Below are positions 11,738-23,567 of a DNA stretch of 64,000 nt, in pieces; the first letter of the stretch is position 1, and every line of letters starts with the position of its first letter. The stretch comes from Cryptomeria japonica (lineage: Eukaryota > Streptophyta > Pinopsida > Cupressales > Cupressaceae): positions 237,687,922 to 237,751,921 of the forward strand of contig NC_081406.1 in NCBI RefSeq assembly GCF_030272615.1. Direction: 5' to 3'. Made by a program: the position numbers and the translations under genes. Below the pieces are notes generated by a model. It had not been told where the DNA came from and ran no database searches. It worked only from the letters and a program-made list of their open reading frames with translations.

Positions 11738-13329
11738 GGTGACCCACTTCTGCAAAAGATCTCACAGTAAAACTAGGCAATTTGGAGCAAAATGCTGCTG
11801 TAATGATTTTCTGGGAGAGTTTCCTTATCTTGAGGAAGGAGAACTTTAGTAGAAAACAAAAGGGTTAGGCAAACTGATAATTGTGGTGGGTCAAATGCTT
11901 TGAGAGCCCTTGTTGAAAGGTGACGGAGCAGATAACTAACCTACTGAGAAGTCAGTACAAAAGATATGACTCCGGGCTTTCATTTGTCAAACATGACACA
12001 GGAAAACTTAATCTTAAACGTGCCAGATCCTGACACTGAATTCCAAGAGATATTGATTGGAAATCGCCAATTTTGATGTGCTGTGCAAAAGCAGTCAATT
12101 TGCAAGGAAATCAACTGCCTTTAACGCATGCATTGGATCTGTCTGACTCTTTTATTATGAATTACTGTCATCTTTGAACTATGTGACTTCATGCTAGTGA
12201 TAGCTCACATGCTCTCAAACCTAACTTCCATGATTTTTTATTTAGTAAATCTCCATCGAAATCAATTCTCTGGTGCTATATGAGTTGTCTATATGAGTTG
12301 TCTATCAATAAAAATAGGTAAATTACTTGCATAGGTCAGGTATGAAAATTTCGTTTTCAAGCTTTCTTCAACACGTGTGTTCTAGAAACCGTTTCATTTA
12401 CTGGTCTAATTTTTTATTATTTGATTTTTTTTTTGAAAAGTTACAATCTACCATTCCAAAGTTTAATTTTATATGGAGAGGTAGAGGTGGACTTTGGCTT
12501 AATTACGAATTTTAAAATATTTGAAATCTTTTTTAAAATAATAAAGTTATATACTTTTGTTTTAGTTTTTTTTTTAACATGTTTTATTTTGAGAGTTTAA
12601 AGTAGGTATTTTTTGTCCCTTTCTTATTTTGTTTCTTTGTTCTTGAACTACTTTTCTCTCATCTTTTATTTCCTGAGTTTCTTATGTTATATATTAATTT
12701 AATTATCTTTTTTATTCTCTAAATTCTTATGATGGATTCAATATAATCCAAAATATTGATGAAAGAAAAATGTCTATATAATCAAATGTCAAAAATAAAA
12801 ATACAAATTTCAATATCATAAGCTATGGAAATTTAATATCTTTAATAAAATTATTTACGATTTAAAAGTTCAAATTGTTATGGAGACATGGAATTAGAGT
12901 CATGACTTACCTAGGATTTTTCCATATATATTATGAGATCACTAGTATCAAGAAAATTCTCTTAAACTTTTTGAACAATACTACTAATTCTTTCCTAGCT
13001 AAATCATTGCGTAGAACAAGATGTAGGGATATAAATTATAATTTTATAATCAAATTTAAGCATGACATTCTATGAAATATTGTCTTGCTAATTAATTTAA
13101 ATATTTGTAAAAAAGTATCAATATAAATAGAAAGCATAGATATGGTAAAAAGAAGAGACACTTTGATAGGAATGGTGTAATATGAGGGGGCACCAATAAG
13201 GGATATTTTTTAAGATTTCATGATCAAAGGTGATATAGGATAAGTTTACTAAGTGGATCAATTGAGGGAAGAATTTGATGTCAATATGATAAGATCACCT
13301 TTGGATAAGACTCTTACTACTATTTTTTA
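11738..13329. other. 5' flank of the GT34 gene and AT-rich spacer
   Basis: The first few hundred bases should hold the 5' UTR and promoter of the minus-strand GT34 gene; I could not identify a convincing TATA box. A 17 bp phrase (tatatgagttgtctat) is doubled near 12,278-12,307. From 12,300 to 13,330 the DNA is AT-rich with oligo-T runs, and no gene or element terminus is recognisable. Confidence 0.4.
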
Positions 13330-14400
13330 TTACTTCAGCAAGGAGGGGGCCCTGGACCCTCACAAAACAACAAAATTAGAGAGTAGCAACACAACCACTA
13401 ACTTCAGATAGCCAAACACCAAAAATTTCAAAAAACAACTCTCAAAAGTAATCGAAAACAAGCTTACCAACATAGCTAAACATAATTATCCTCTCTAGCC
13501 ACCATCTATCCATAAGATAGGTACTAGCAAATAAGTATAAAGAGTTCATGATTATATCAGAAAACTTGATTCTAGTAGAAACCCCTAACATATGACATGC
13601 AAGCCTATTCATATAAAATTTTATAAAAAAATTAAGACAGACTACTTCCAAGATAAACATAGCCCAAAAAGGATACCGGTCCAGCTACATCCTAGTCGCC
13701 CTTGATGAGATTCCAGTCCTAGTCCAGCAGTTGCACATGTTCATCCCAGACTTCAAGATACATTGTGTCCTCTTTCCTGCTCCTCCTCCCATAGGTTTCC
13801 ATCCTTCCCCATCTTTTTAGCTTTTTTCTTTATCCTACTATGTCCTGATAGAAACCCTTGACCACTTTCCACATAATACTATCAGTATTAACACATAGGG
13901 AACTTAGGGTCTTTCACATTAGTTGATATCCCTACCTATATTCCTTCACCTTCGCTAACAGGTTCATGACCTCAACCTACAAATCAAGTATCTGATTTTG
14001 CTATTTTCAGCACTGTGATTCTCCTTATTAGTAGGAGTGTCGTGAGAGCAAGGCACCATTTTCATATACTCAAGAGAATTTTGAGGCAAGGAATTATGTT
14101 CTAAGTCCTCCTTGTCCTCTAGAGAATCGCTCAATCCATCCAAATCCTCCTTACAATCCTCCTCCTGTTCCTCCTCTTCCACTTAAAATTCTCCATCTTT
14201 TGTATCCTCACTAGAGGAGTCATCTTCATCTTCTGAGGTGAATTCAGTTGGTTCAAGGGAGGCATCCTTAGTTTCAATTTTGACTCTCTTATCTTTAGCA
14301 AGGGGGTGGGTCGATCTTTGTTCATCATAGCTACCCTCCTTCTCCTTTTCATGTGGGTCATCTTCTTCCTCCTCAGAATTGTGTAAATCAAGGTCAATGG
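13330..14400 (-). pseudogene. Truncated minus-strand copy of acidic-ORF family
   Basis: Read on the minus strand from about 14,400, the translation is rich in Glu and Asp (EEEEQEEDCKEDLDG, DSLEDKEDLE) and then gives NSLPQNSLEYMKMVPCSHD. The plus-strand ORF at 15,914 has the same layout and the same signature (NSPVSSEDMEMVPCSPLG). Its 3' end, read on the minus strand, is gagggtccagg...ccttgctgaagtaataaaaa, matching the plus copy's end ccctgctaatctaataaaaa at about 16,733-16,752. The 5' half, corresponding to the MKGYNKEL region, is absent, so this copy is 5'-truncated. Function unknown; probably a mobile-element protein. The 5' truncation with a shared 3' end suggests LINE-type copying (inference). 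Confidence 0.55.
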
Positions 14401-14918
14401 TGATGTTTTTCTTACTAGGATCCTTATCTACTACTGTTGTTGTTTTATATTTTCTACCATTTACGTGCTTTAAATTTATATACTTATATCAGCAAAATTA
14501 TTTTTTGTATTTTCTTTTGTGTTCTTGCATTTTGGTCTTTCATTTATTCCAAGATTATTTTTCTTCTCCTACAATAACTTTACCCTCTATATTCTCGTTT
14601 ATGATTGGTTTTCACATTGAGGAGCATATTGTATTTTATTGTTACATCTCTTAGTTAGTTAATGTCATGTCATTCATTTTGTCTAGATCATATATTATCT
14701 ATGTTATAAGTTTATGATGTTATGTTTTGTGATATCTTCTTTGTTTAGTTCCTATAATTTACTATGCCACTTTTTTAGTTTTTATGCTACTTTTACGTGT
14801 CTTATTGGTTTCTTTGTGTCCTTTTGTTACATAGTTGTCATATTATTATTATCTTTCATTCTTATAATGTCTCTATTATTGTATAAATATTCCATGATTA
14901 TTATTATTAGCATCACAT
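14401..14918. other. T-rich spacer between inverted copies
   Basis: AT-rich DNA, mostly T-rich on the plus strand, between the two divergent copies of the acidic-ORF family. Short hydrophobic open frames here (14379-14654, 14714-14950) reflect the base bias. A TATA-like word (tataaata, 14882) lies 37 bp before the ATG at 14919 and may be fortuitous. Confidence 0.4.
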
Positions 14919-16375
14919 ATGAAGGGCTACAACAAGGAGCTCTCGGTTAGGGTTTGTAATTCCTGGCAGAATGGTGAGGTTACTGTGGGAAGAATTACCT
15001 TTACGGTGACGCCTAAGTACATAGCCGAGGTGACTAAATTGCAGAATGAAGGAGAGAAAGTTGAGAAAAAGAGCACTGAGGACTACAAAGGCTTCATGAA
15101 GAAATTCTTTGTGAAAGGCGGAAAAACAGTTCCCTTCCAGAATGGGTATGATCGTTCCGCCCTCCCTAAGTCATTTCCTTTGGTTAGCTATCATGTTATG
15201 AAATATTTTACCTTAGAGGGTTGTTATCCCTCCGTCCATGGCTATGACTTCCCCATTTTGAATCACATTAGACACCATGTCAAGATAAATATGTCATTCT
15301 TTTTGTTCCCATCCCTCAATGCATGTATTCAAATGGGGCGAATTTTCCCTTACATTAGGGTTTAATTTACCTAATGTATAAGCATGTCGTTGATCATACC
15401 CCCACAACTAGTTGTATTGCCTCGGCCTTTGGTAGTGAGGGGAGCTGTAAAAAAACCCCCAAAATTAATCCTAGTTTAATCTCTGAGAACCCTAAGGAGA
15501 CATCTATCCTTGCAGGTCCTAGTAAAATCATGGAAAAAAGCCCTGTTATGACCTTGGAAAAGAATTCCTTTGAGTTGGCCTTGTTGGGTTTAACCCCAGA
15601 CAAAAGGTAAAGTGAAACGCCTAAAAGTACCTCAATCAAAGCTAAGAGGTCTGGTTGTGAGTCTGCTGGAAAGAGCCTGACCATTGACTTGGAGATTCAC
15701 AACTCAGAAGAGGAAGAGGTGAAAGGAACAAAGAAAGAAAAAATTGAGAGTAGCTCGGGGGAAAGAAGATCATCTAGGCTTTGCGCCAAGGAGAGGAAAC
15801 AACCTACCAATATTGAGAGTAATTCGTATAAAATTTATGATATTGAAGATGAGGCCGAATCTTAGGATAACTTAGAGGATGAGGAGGAACAGACTAAAAA
15901 CCCCGATGAGAACATGGACGAAGAAGAGGAAATTGAGGAAGAAAATAACAAATCAGAAAGTGAACAAGAGTCTCCTTTCAAAGAGCACAATAGCCCGGTC
16001 TCCTCTGAAGATATGGAAATGGTGCCCTGTTCGCCTTTGGGGCCGACCCAGGAGGCTAAAAAAACTATTGAGGAGAAAGTGAACAATATGAAGGAGAAAA
16101 TTGCAAGGCCAGAAAATAATTTTGAAGAAAAGGATAGTAAGATGAAACTTTTGTGTGACGCTTTTAATTCTCTCTGCAATATCACATATGGGATTATGGA
16201 GAATGTGGTCCTAAGCATGATTTTTGGTAAAAGTAGACTGGAGAAAATTAGGAAGGAAAAGGGCAAGAAGAGTATAAGAGAGATGACAAAGGAGGACGAT
16301 GATGATCAACAGAAGGCATGGAAGCAGAATGTCAGCAGGCTTAAGCGAGAATGGAATATGATAAAGAAGAAGTAA
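14919..16375 (+). pseudogene. Acidic C-terminal ORF of an unnamed mobile family
   Basis: One broken coding unit. Residues 1-148 from ATG 14919 (MKGYNKELSVRVCNSWQNGE, VTVGRITFTVTPKYIAEVTKL) form a globular N-terminal part. A frameshift near 15,330 moves to the frame containing PLH, stop, GLIYLMYKHVVDHTPTTS, which then runs to 16375 with stops at about 15,356, 15,608 and 15,863. The middle is strongly acidic (EEEE, DEEEEIEEENN), with MEMVPCSPLGPT, then a Lys/Glu coiled-coil-like tail ending KREWNMIKKK. The V-NGEV-VG-ITF-VT-YIAEVT pattern reminds me of plant transposon or retroelement accessory proteins, but I cannot name the family. The mix of in-frame stops shows it is dead. Confidence 0.55.
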
Positions 16376-16760
16376 TGGTCTCCTGGTTTTTTCTTGTTTT
16401 AAAATTTGGGTTATGTTTTGCTTCAGACGATTACTAGGGGTCTGCATGCCCAATTTGACAGACTTTATGTTAATTAATTATACTAAGACTGACTCGGATT
16501 TGGTTGATATGGATAATGTTGGATACAACATTAATAGTATAGATTTTGTTTATAGGTATTATGATACTTATGCTATTAACATTAGGTATGATACTAGCAT
16601 TCGTAGAAATAGTTTCAGGGGTAGGAAAAATTTTGATCATTTTTTATTAGTTCCACTTCCTTTTTTCTAGTTGTTTTACAGTTGGTGTTTGGAATATGTT
16701 GTAAGTCTACTTCTCTTTTGGTCAGGGTTGTCTCCCTGCTAATCTAATAAAAACCATCAC
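16376..16760 (+). mobile_element. 3' untranslated tail of the acidic-ORF element
   Basis: Follows the broken ORF and ends with ccctgctaatctaataaaaacc, resembling the 3' ends of plant LINE transcripts and matching the 3' end of the minus-strand copy at about 13,330. No long poly(A) remains. The right boundary is approximate. Confidence 0.45.
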
Positions 16761-17451
16761 ATATTTCGCTTACTTGCATGCATATTACTTACGATATTCC
16801 ACTTTAGTATCGTTATCATCATTACATCTTATGATTACACATTATGATCTTTTTTATACTCATATCTTTTACATCTTATTTATGTTTACATGACTGCTAT
16901 CTAGCATTTATGGTTGTTCTTATTTTACCATTAACCTTCACAAGAAGATTTATATAGGAGGCATCTTTTCTTTCCCTTATCACGTGTGCTTTCATAATCA
17001 TATCTTTCCTAATTCCTTACCTACTTATCATATTATGTTATATTTGACAAATTTTACATGCCTTATCTAGATTAAATACTCTTTTTTTCCTCAAATTCCT
17101 TACATTCATTATATGCAACCAATCAAAGGGAAGAAAGTATGCCACTAATTTAATTTGTGAGTTTTTTATTGATAGACTATTCATAGCCATTCGAGTATGT
17201 CTAATGGTGTTATACCAATCTCGTCTACTTGGTATGAGTCATTTTGAATAACTCCTTATTCAAAGCTTTACCACTTTCCATATCAAGTTAAATCTCTTAT
17301 TCTCTTCCCTTTTTCTTTTTCTATGTTTGAGTATAGCTATTTTTCAAGAAAGTTGTATTTAGTTCTTATTTCAAATGTGTGATGGATTCTACTCATTCCA
17401 TATTTTTTATATTTCCTATGGATCATTTATTATCTAACTATAATTGAACAA

Positions 17452-17493
<42 letters not shown>

Positions 17494-17999
17494 GATATGC
17501 ATACATAGAGAGTTTGAAAAATGTTTAATTTTTGTGATGATTACCTATTTTTATTTTACATATATTTTACTCTAGTAGATCTCATACACATATCAAAGTG
17601 GTAAGCTTTTATGGTAAAAATTGCATACCCATGACCTAATCCCTCTTTTTACCATACTTTTGTTTGAGTTCTTGTAGTGTATTGAAAAGTTTACAAGTGG
17701 TGTGTTATTTCATTAATTTGACTCATAGAAATAGACCACTCGCATTACCACCCATTCCCAAAGATTCACCTAGAACCCTAGATCTTGTATTCATCACCTT
17801 GGATCAAATCTATAGGTGTGGATTAATTGAGATAATTTTCTAATCGTAGTTATAAAAACTACACTTTTAATTTATTTAAATTCAAATTAATTTTTATCCT
17901 AGATATCATATGTTGTGATCCCAGATATCATATGTTTGTTTAATTTTGTTGATATACTATAACATGGACGATCTTTCATTTATTTTGAAATAATATAGG
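16761..17999. other. AT-rich spacer with a (TA)n microsatellite
   Basis: No gene or element end recognised. The only clear structure is the (TA)n tract listed separately. Right of 17,900 the sequence grades into the Tat-like gag remnant. Confidence 0.4.
17454..17490. repeat. (TA)n microsatellite
   Basis: An uninterrupted run of alternating A and T about 37 bp long, bounded by atg on the left and gtagatatg on the right. Such tracts can extrude as cruciforms and vary in length between individuals. Confidence 0.95.
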
Positions 18000-19600
18000 A
18001 TTTATTAAGGATTGCTAATGTATTACAATAAGGGGTTCCATTTTTTGTGGAAGTGGAAATGTAAACCCACAAAGTTAAATAATATTACAATGCAAACCAT
18101 CTAAAAATAAATAATAGAGAAAATAAAATAGAATTATGAAATAGACAAGACATGGCTTCATATTGACTAACCCAAAGTTGATAATTATGAAGTGTTGTGC
18201 ACAATTGTGTGAAAGATGTTTATTCACAAAATAAAATATTATCTTTTTTTCAAATATTAAAGAAAATACTTTGAATATCAGCATCACAAACAATATAAGT
18301 AATTTGTGCTTTATATCTACTAATAAAATCAGTCACTTTTCCTTAAAACCTTATTTGCAACGCAATAAATCAATCAAAGCAACTTATAGTCCAATATTTT
18401 GTTTTGAAAATTTTGAATGGATTATGGCTTAAAATTAACAATTGAATAACTAGGGAATGAGAAAAATCATTTCAAGGTTGTGTCTTTTAAGGAACAAGGG
18501 AAGATTTTGCAAGGAATTTTGTCATCATAGAAGAACTAACTACATAAAGTAGAAAATGTGTTCACATAAGTGTGGGGGTTACCTTTTCCATGATATTTCT
18601 CAAAACAAGGCACCTCAATTTATTGTGGAAGTGGATTGTGAAGGATGTCAATGGAAAGTAGGTTACTTAAGGAATACATAGAGATAATGGATTTGGATTT
18701 GGCTATGTTGGCCAATTATTGTTGTAAGGATGAAACATTATGCAATAAATGGTTTATGGTAGCTTTGATAGATGAATTGGATTGGGAAAGGTTGGATTAT
18801 GATGGAGGATTTGAAGGTGTAGCATGTTAAGGAGGTGCAATATTGTCATAGGTGGGTGGAGGAGACAATTGATGTAGATTTTAAGAAATAAAACAAAAAT
18901 TGGTTGAAGGTGGTATATAATAATATTCATTGATAGTATTTCCCCCAAATGAATAGCTATATAATCATATTGATTGATAGCCATGATGGAATATGTGTAT
19001 GTAATAACATTAGAAATATATGTAGGAATAGACATGGATATCTCAACTTGGATTAGAGGGGTCGAATGTCCAAGCATTTTTTTGCAACTAGCCAACTTCA
19101 TGCTGTTATCTTCTACTATGTGACCTATACCACATATAACATCAACATCATGTTCATCATTTTGAATCAATCTTCTTAAACATTTAATCAAGGGGATTTC
19201 CTCTCTAGCCAAGTTCTCTTGACTCAATTTTTTTTGAAGATTCTACAATTGTTTATCAATCTTCCCCAATTTTTCACTAGACACTTGTGTTGAGGAGTTA
19301 TATTCATCATAGAAGCATGAAGAGGAGCATTGTCAATAATGTTAGGCAAGGTAGGTACTGGATTAATAGGAGAGGACCCAACCTAATTGGTGGGAATAAG
19401 TCAATCAACTTAGGCTCAACAACTTTAGTGTTTAAACCACGAGAAGCCATAAGTCTATAACTTCTTTTCATAGGGATATTAGATTCAAAACAATGGGTTA
19501 CAAAAATCCTACACAAACACAATCTCCAACAACACACAATTGAGCCTAGGAAACAAAGAAGGCTAGAGGCCAAGGAAAAGGAATTGGTTTATAGTCTTAA
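18000..19600 (-). pseudogene. Tat-like Ty3/gypsy gag remnant (older copy)
   Basis: On the minus strand this gives the same ordered pieces as the gag remnant at 36.4-39.4 kb. First NIPMKRSYRLMASRGLNTK (matching NILMRSCRIKGSQGLITEE), then MSQENLAREEIPLIKCLRRL with VDVICGIGHIVEDNSM (matching MSQQYLESEALPLIEGLK with VDVLHGISHIFDTNII), and at 18,075-18,350 the downstream part of the gag core, in sequence that parallels 38,100-38,230 base by base. Gag would form the virus-like particle. Stops and frameshifts are common and no pol follows on the left, so only the 5' end of the element survives. A primer site and LTR follow on the right in the expected order. Confidence 0.7.
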
Positions 19601-19867
19601 TATTTTTTATACAATTATGAATGATAATGCAAGAAACTAACAAATGATATGCATTTATAGAAATGGAAAATGTGATTAAATAGTGTAATATAGTGATTAA
19701 ATGATCAATTAATCACCTATTTAAGCAATGTGAGCTAAGAAAATGATGATTAATCAATCAATGCAAGTACATAAAAAATGAATTTTAGAAATTAATGGCT
19801 CTAAATCTAAAAAATGATCAAATTAATCTCAGATCTAAATATTCAAATAAAAAATTAAGTAATGTTG

Positions 19868-19876
19868 GGTTCACCA
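19868..19876 (-). other. Primer binding site of the 18-21 kb element
   Basis: On the plus strand the bases read gggttcacca, the 3' end of a tRNA (…CCA), so on the element's minus strand the site begins TGGTGAACCC. The same word lies beside the LTRs at 39,952 and 59,898. The LTR begins three bases further right. Confidence 0.55.
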
Positions 19877-19879
19877 AAA

Positions 19880-21181
19880 TGAATGTTTATGAATTTGGTT
19901 TCACTATCTTAAGTAGGTAATCTAGGAATCATTATCAATATTAAGTTCATTGGAGAATAATCAATTATACCCAACTTTATCTCTTTAGGTGAGCTGGGCA
20001 CTTAGATCAATTCTTCTCTTTTTAATTTGATATGATTGGATATCATGAAGACAAGAAAGGATGCAGGAACCAGGTAAAGTGCTAGGAAATTGACAAGAAT
20101 TGAAATGAACAAAAAGATACAGAATTATAAATATAAATATAAGATTAGATCTAGAAATGAAATGAAGGAACCTATCACTAAAATTTGGGTGTAAAGGTAT
20201 CAGTTTATTGAGTAAGGAACCTTAGACTTGGAGGTGTCTTTGTCATCTTTAAAGTTCACATTCTAGATCAAAATGCTCTACAGATTGTTCTCTCAATATT
20301 TCAATAAAAAGGTGTTTGACTATGAAGAGATACTCCATAGGCCAAGGTTTTTCACCTGTTAAAAATCTTAAACTGTTTGTCTCGGTCTTCACTACAAATC
20401 TATAACTTTTTCATCAGATCTAGAATATGCGCATAGGAAAGAAGAGAAAATGGTTGTGTTCTATTGGAAATTTCCAAAGTGAAACCCTAGGTAGGAATTA
20501 ACCTCCACTACAACAATGATGATTTAAAAAGGGAGCTTACCCCTAGTAGGATAAAGGCTAGAAAACTTAAGGAAACATTGAACTGGCAAATAAAAACTTT
20601 TCTATGATCTTCTTTCTTTGAAGCCTCATAAAATATTGGTGTTTCTTGATAGGAGTTAATGCATGTCTTCATTCATGGTGGAAAACATAAACTTTATTAT
20701 GGATGCTAACTCGAATGCTCAATTTCAAATCTCTCCTTCACTACCTTGAAAATGTCTGATTTCTTACTCAATTGGAGTGTAAATTGGAAACTTGTAGAGA
20801 TATAAATGTTCAAATGAGGGGGTGGAAGTTATATTTATACACAACTTCACATGTTTCAAGTTGAAATTCGGAAAAAGGCTAACATCAGGGAGCACTTTCT
20901 CACCTAACAACTTCCTAACCATTAGAGGTTCAAATTTGGCTCATTTTGATTGGACCATGGCACTAGGTGCCATAAAACATGATGACTATGGCACTAGACA
21001 CCATAGTCCTAGCTTTTTGACCAAAAATCTAGGTTAGTGAACTCAAGATGGTGTTGGGCTTCTGAATTTGATGATGGCTTGAGCACAATCAGTCATGAAT
21101 CGGCTTGGGCATGAGAAACAATAGCCAAAGTGAGCCCCAAATGACTGTGAATTGTATGAGGATACAATTTACAACACTACA
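19880..21181 (-). mobile_element. 5' LTR of the 18-21 kb Tat-like element
   Basis: Starts tgaatg just past the primer site and is inferred to end at …acaacactaca (21,181), because the other two LTRs of this type in the window end gatgctaca and gactaca. In the element's orientation the LTR starts TGTAGTGTTG. The segment is non-coding. The right end rests on the shared terminal word only; no partner LTR is present. Confidence 0.5.
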
Positions 21182-21896
21182 GTATGTTTAATTCAATTTA
21201 TTTTCTTGTAGGACATGTTCATTAAGTTTTACTTTATTTTTTGATTTTGTTTTCCATCACTTTGGTTTAAATTGTAATTGTAACAATTTGGGTGTAAGTG
21301 CAAACATGATAGAGTAATTTTTCTATTATAGAAATACACTTAAGGTTCAATGAAGCACCTTCAATCATAGCTCCTTTGATTGAAGTTTCTTCAACTTAAC
21401 CTATTTATATAGCACCCTATACATTAGAGTTAAGTGATATAAATCCAAAAAATGTGAAAAATAATTTATTTGTAATAATATTTATGTTATGGTAAAATAT
21501 TACTCAGTATAGATAATAGAAAAAATAACTAAAATTTATTGAAAACTAATTAAAAATATTTGTTTTAATTTAAAAAATTTAAAAATTAAATCTATGATAA
21601 AATGACATAAATTGCTAGATAGTAAATATTAACCATCATTATCTCACATATAGCTTACCAATGGAAATGATGTTAGTCTCATAAATTCTCATATGATAAA
21701 GAAGCCTCAAAATTATAGATGTGTTATAATTGAGTTGAAATTCTTCTTTGATTCTTTGTTTTCAGATTTTCAACACTTAATGTTACATTAAAATTCATGT
21801 GAATACGATTATATTAGATTTACAAAATACATGTCTAAATATAATGATTTTATAACTGCTAAAATTTGATTTATCATTTATTATGTTAATATTACA
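21182..21896. other. AT-rich spacer, no gene
   Basis: No open frame, terminus or RNA gene could be supported between the Tat-like LTR and the LINE 3' end. Confidence 0.4.
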
Positions 21897-22026
21897 TAGG
21901 CTTTGTTATTTTGAGCAACACTGAAGTGTTTTCTTACTAGTTATTTTCCTTCAGTGCTCATTGAACCAGACACCTTGTAAATAAATATTATATATTAATA
22001 TAATTCAGTGGTATTTCCACTTTTAT
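21897..22026 (+). mobile_element. 5'-truncated LINE: 3' UTR only
   Basis: From ataggctttg to cacttttatcaaat this stretch aligns with the 3' UTR of the LINE at 25.6-27.4 kb (shared: gaagtgttttcttact versus gaagggttttcttact, ccttca, agacac, aatataattcagtgg, ccacttttatcaaa). Only about 130 bp of the LINE was copied, a typical result of incomplete target-primed reverse transcription. It is followed by a GATATA microsatellite in place of a plain poly(A). Confidence 0.75.
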
Positions 22027-22092
22027 CAAATATAGATAGATAAAAAGATAGATATAGATATAGATATAGATATAGATATAGATATAGATATA
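22027..22092. repeat. (GATATA)n microsatellite at LINE 3' end
   Basis: After tagatagataaaaagatagata come about seven units of GATATA, starting exactly where the LINE 3' UTR ends. The related LINE at 27,350 ends instead in AATAAT units. Confidence 0.9.
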
Positions 22093-22384
22093 TTAAAATA
22101 ACCTACGATAAAATTGTTCTAGAACTCAATTTGAATCCCTTCATCACCTTTGTTACATTAATATATAATTTCTAAACTGTTCTTGAGACTCCCATAAAGA
22201 AAATAAGATATAGTAAGAAGAGAAGAGAAGACACATAAGAAAATAGCTTGAATAAAAAACTCTAGAAATGGAAAAAAATATAAATATAGAAAATCTAATC
22301 AACAAAACTATTTATATATAGCCATGACCTACTGAACAATGAGTTTAAATAATTTAAGAGACTCCTATTAAATTTTTCAATATT
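22093..22384. other. AT-rich spacer, no gene
   Basis: About 290 bp between the LINE tail and the start of the first duplicated block. No counterpart is present beside the second block. Nothing else recognised. Confidence 0.4.
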
Positions 22385-23567
22385 TAATCTAGAAAAGTCG
22401 TTTTAAACTCTGCAACGAAAGTTGAAGCAATGAAAGCTGAGTCATATGCATGTGATCTACTACATGAATGAGATTAAAACAAAGAAAAATGCAGAATAAT
22501 GTGTGAATGCGACCCTACAAACGAAAACAACGTATCTGTGTCGTGACAAACTATTTTAAATACAATTCCTTGTCTTTGTTGTCGTCTTGACTTGTGCCCT
22601 ACAGCTGGTGCATTAAAATCAATATAGTTTTCTTTGTATTCCATCAAAATAAACAAAGAGAAGATGCTTCTCGACTTTCGCTATGGAGGACACTTTTAAA
22701 TGTCAACGCCTCCTTGTGTTTAGATTTCTACTTCATTACTCGCCAGTCGGCAGCTTCTTGGAACTGGTCGGTTAGTGGAGGAAAATAAACTTCCCTTAAT
22801 TTAAATAAATGCAATCAATTCAGAACATATTTGTATTAGATTAAATGGGGATGATTAGGACTGATAATTTAGATTAATTGTAATTGCTAATTTTTAAAAT
22901 GCATGTTATGATGATATTATTTATTTTGTTGATTATAGATTATACTGTTTTCAAAATTTAGATTGGAATTTTATTTTTAATGAGAAAATGTGATTTTTCT
23001 TATTAAATGTTTCAAAATTTATGTTGGATCTATGTTGTGTTTGAGATTACATTTATACGTGTGGATCGGATTTGTGCTTGTAAATTTGTCTTCTAAATCA
23101 ATACTCAATCTTGTGCAATGTAGATTTTTCTTCTATGATTTGCTTACATCTAATCTACTCTTGTGCAATGTAGTTCTTTATCTACTCTACTTGTTTCTTA
23201 TATATGAGGGTTGGTAGTACATAGTGATATGTAGTTCATGGGTTGTCCTTGTACTATTAAAGAGTATGTTCTCTTGGGTCAACACTCAAAAATGTTCACA
23301 AAAGTTTTAAGATAGAAAGCAAGGGCTCTAAACTTATGTATGCCATATTTGTTACTCCTTGTAGTGCACTAATTCCAAATGTTCTACTATTGGTTACTCA
23401 TCTAATGTTCTAGAATTAGCAAGGACTTGTGAGTTGTAGGCATGTGAAATGAATAGGAATGATTTTTTTTTCAAATGTTAGTACATGACATCAAAAAATT
23501 TAAAACATACTTAGTCAACTCAAGGAAGGGAAATAATAGCCAAATTTTGAATATATCAAAGTAGGTG

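Noticed and set aside
14379-14950. Two hydrophobic open frames resembling membrane proteins
   Set aside because: They come from T-rich sequence, which reads as Phe/Leu/Ile/Ser in any frame.
15394-16266. Minus-strand frames opposite the acidic ORF
   Set aside because: Ser/Leu-rich complement of a Glu/Lys-rich coding strand.
22594-22788. 64-codon frame nearly identical to one at 27,607
   Set aside because: It is identical because the whole block is duplicated; there is no domain, and base differences are not biased to third positions as far as I can see.
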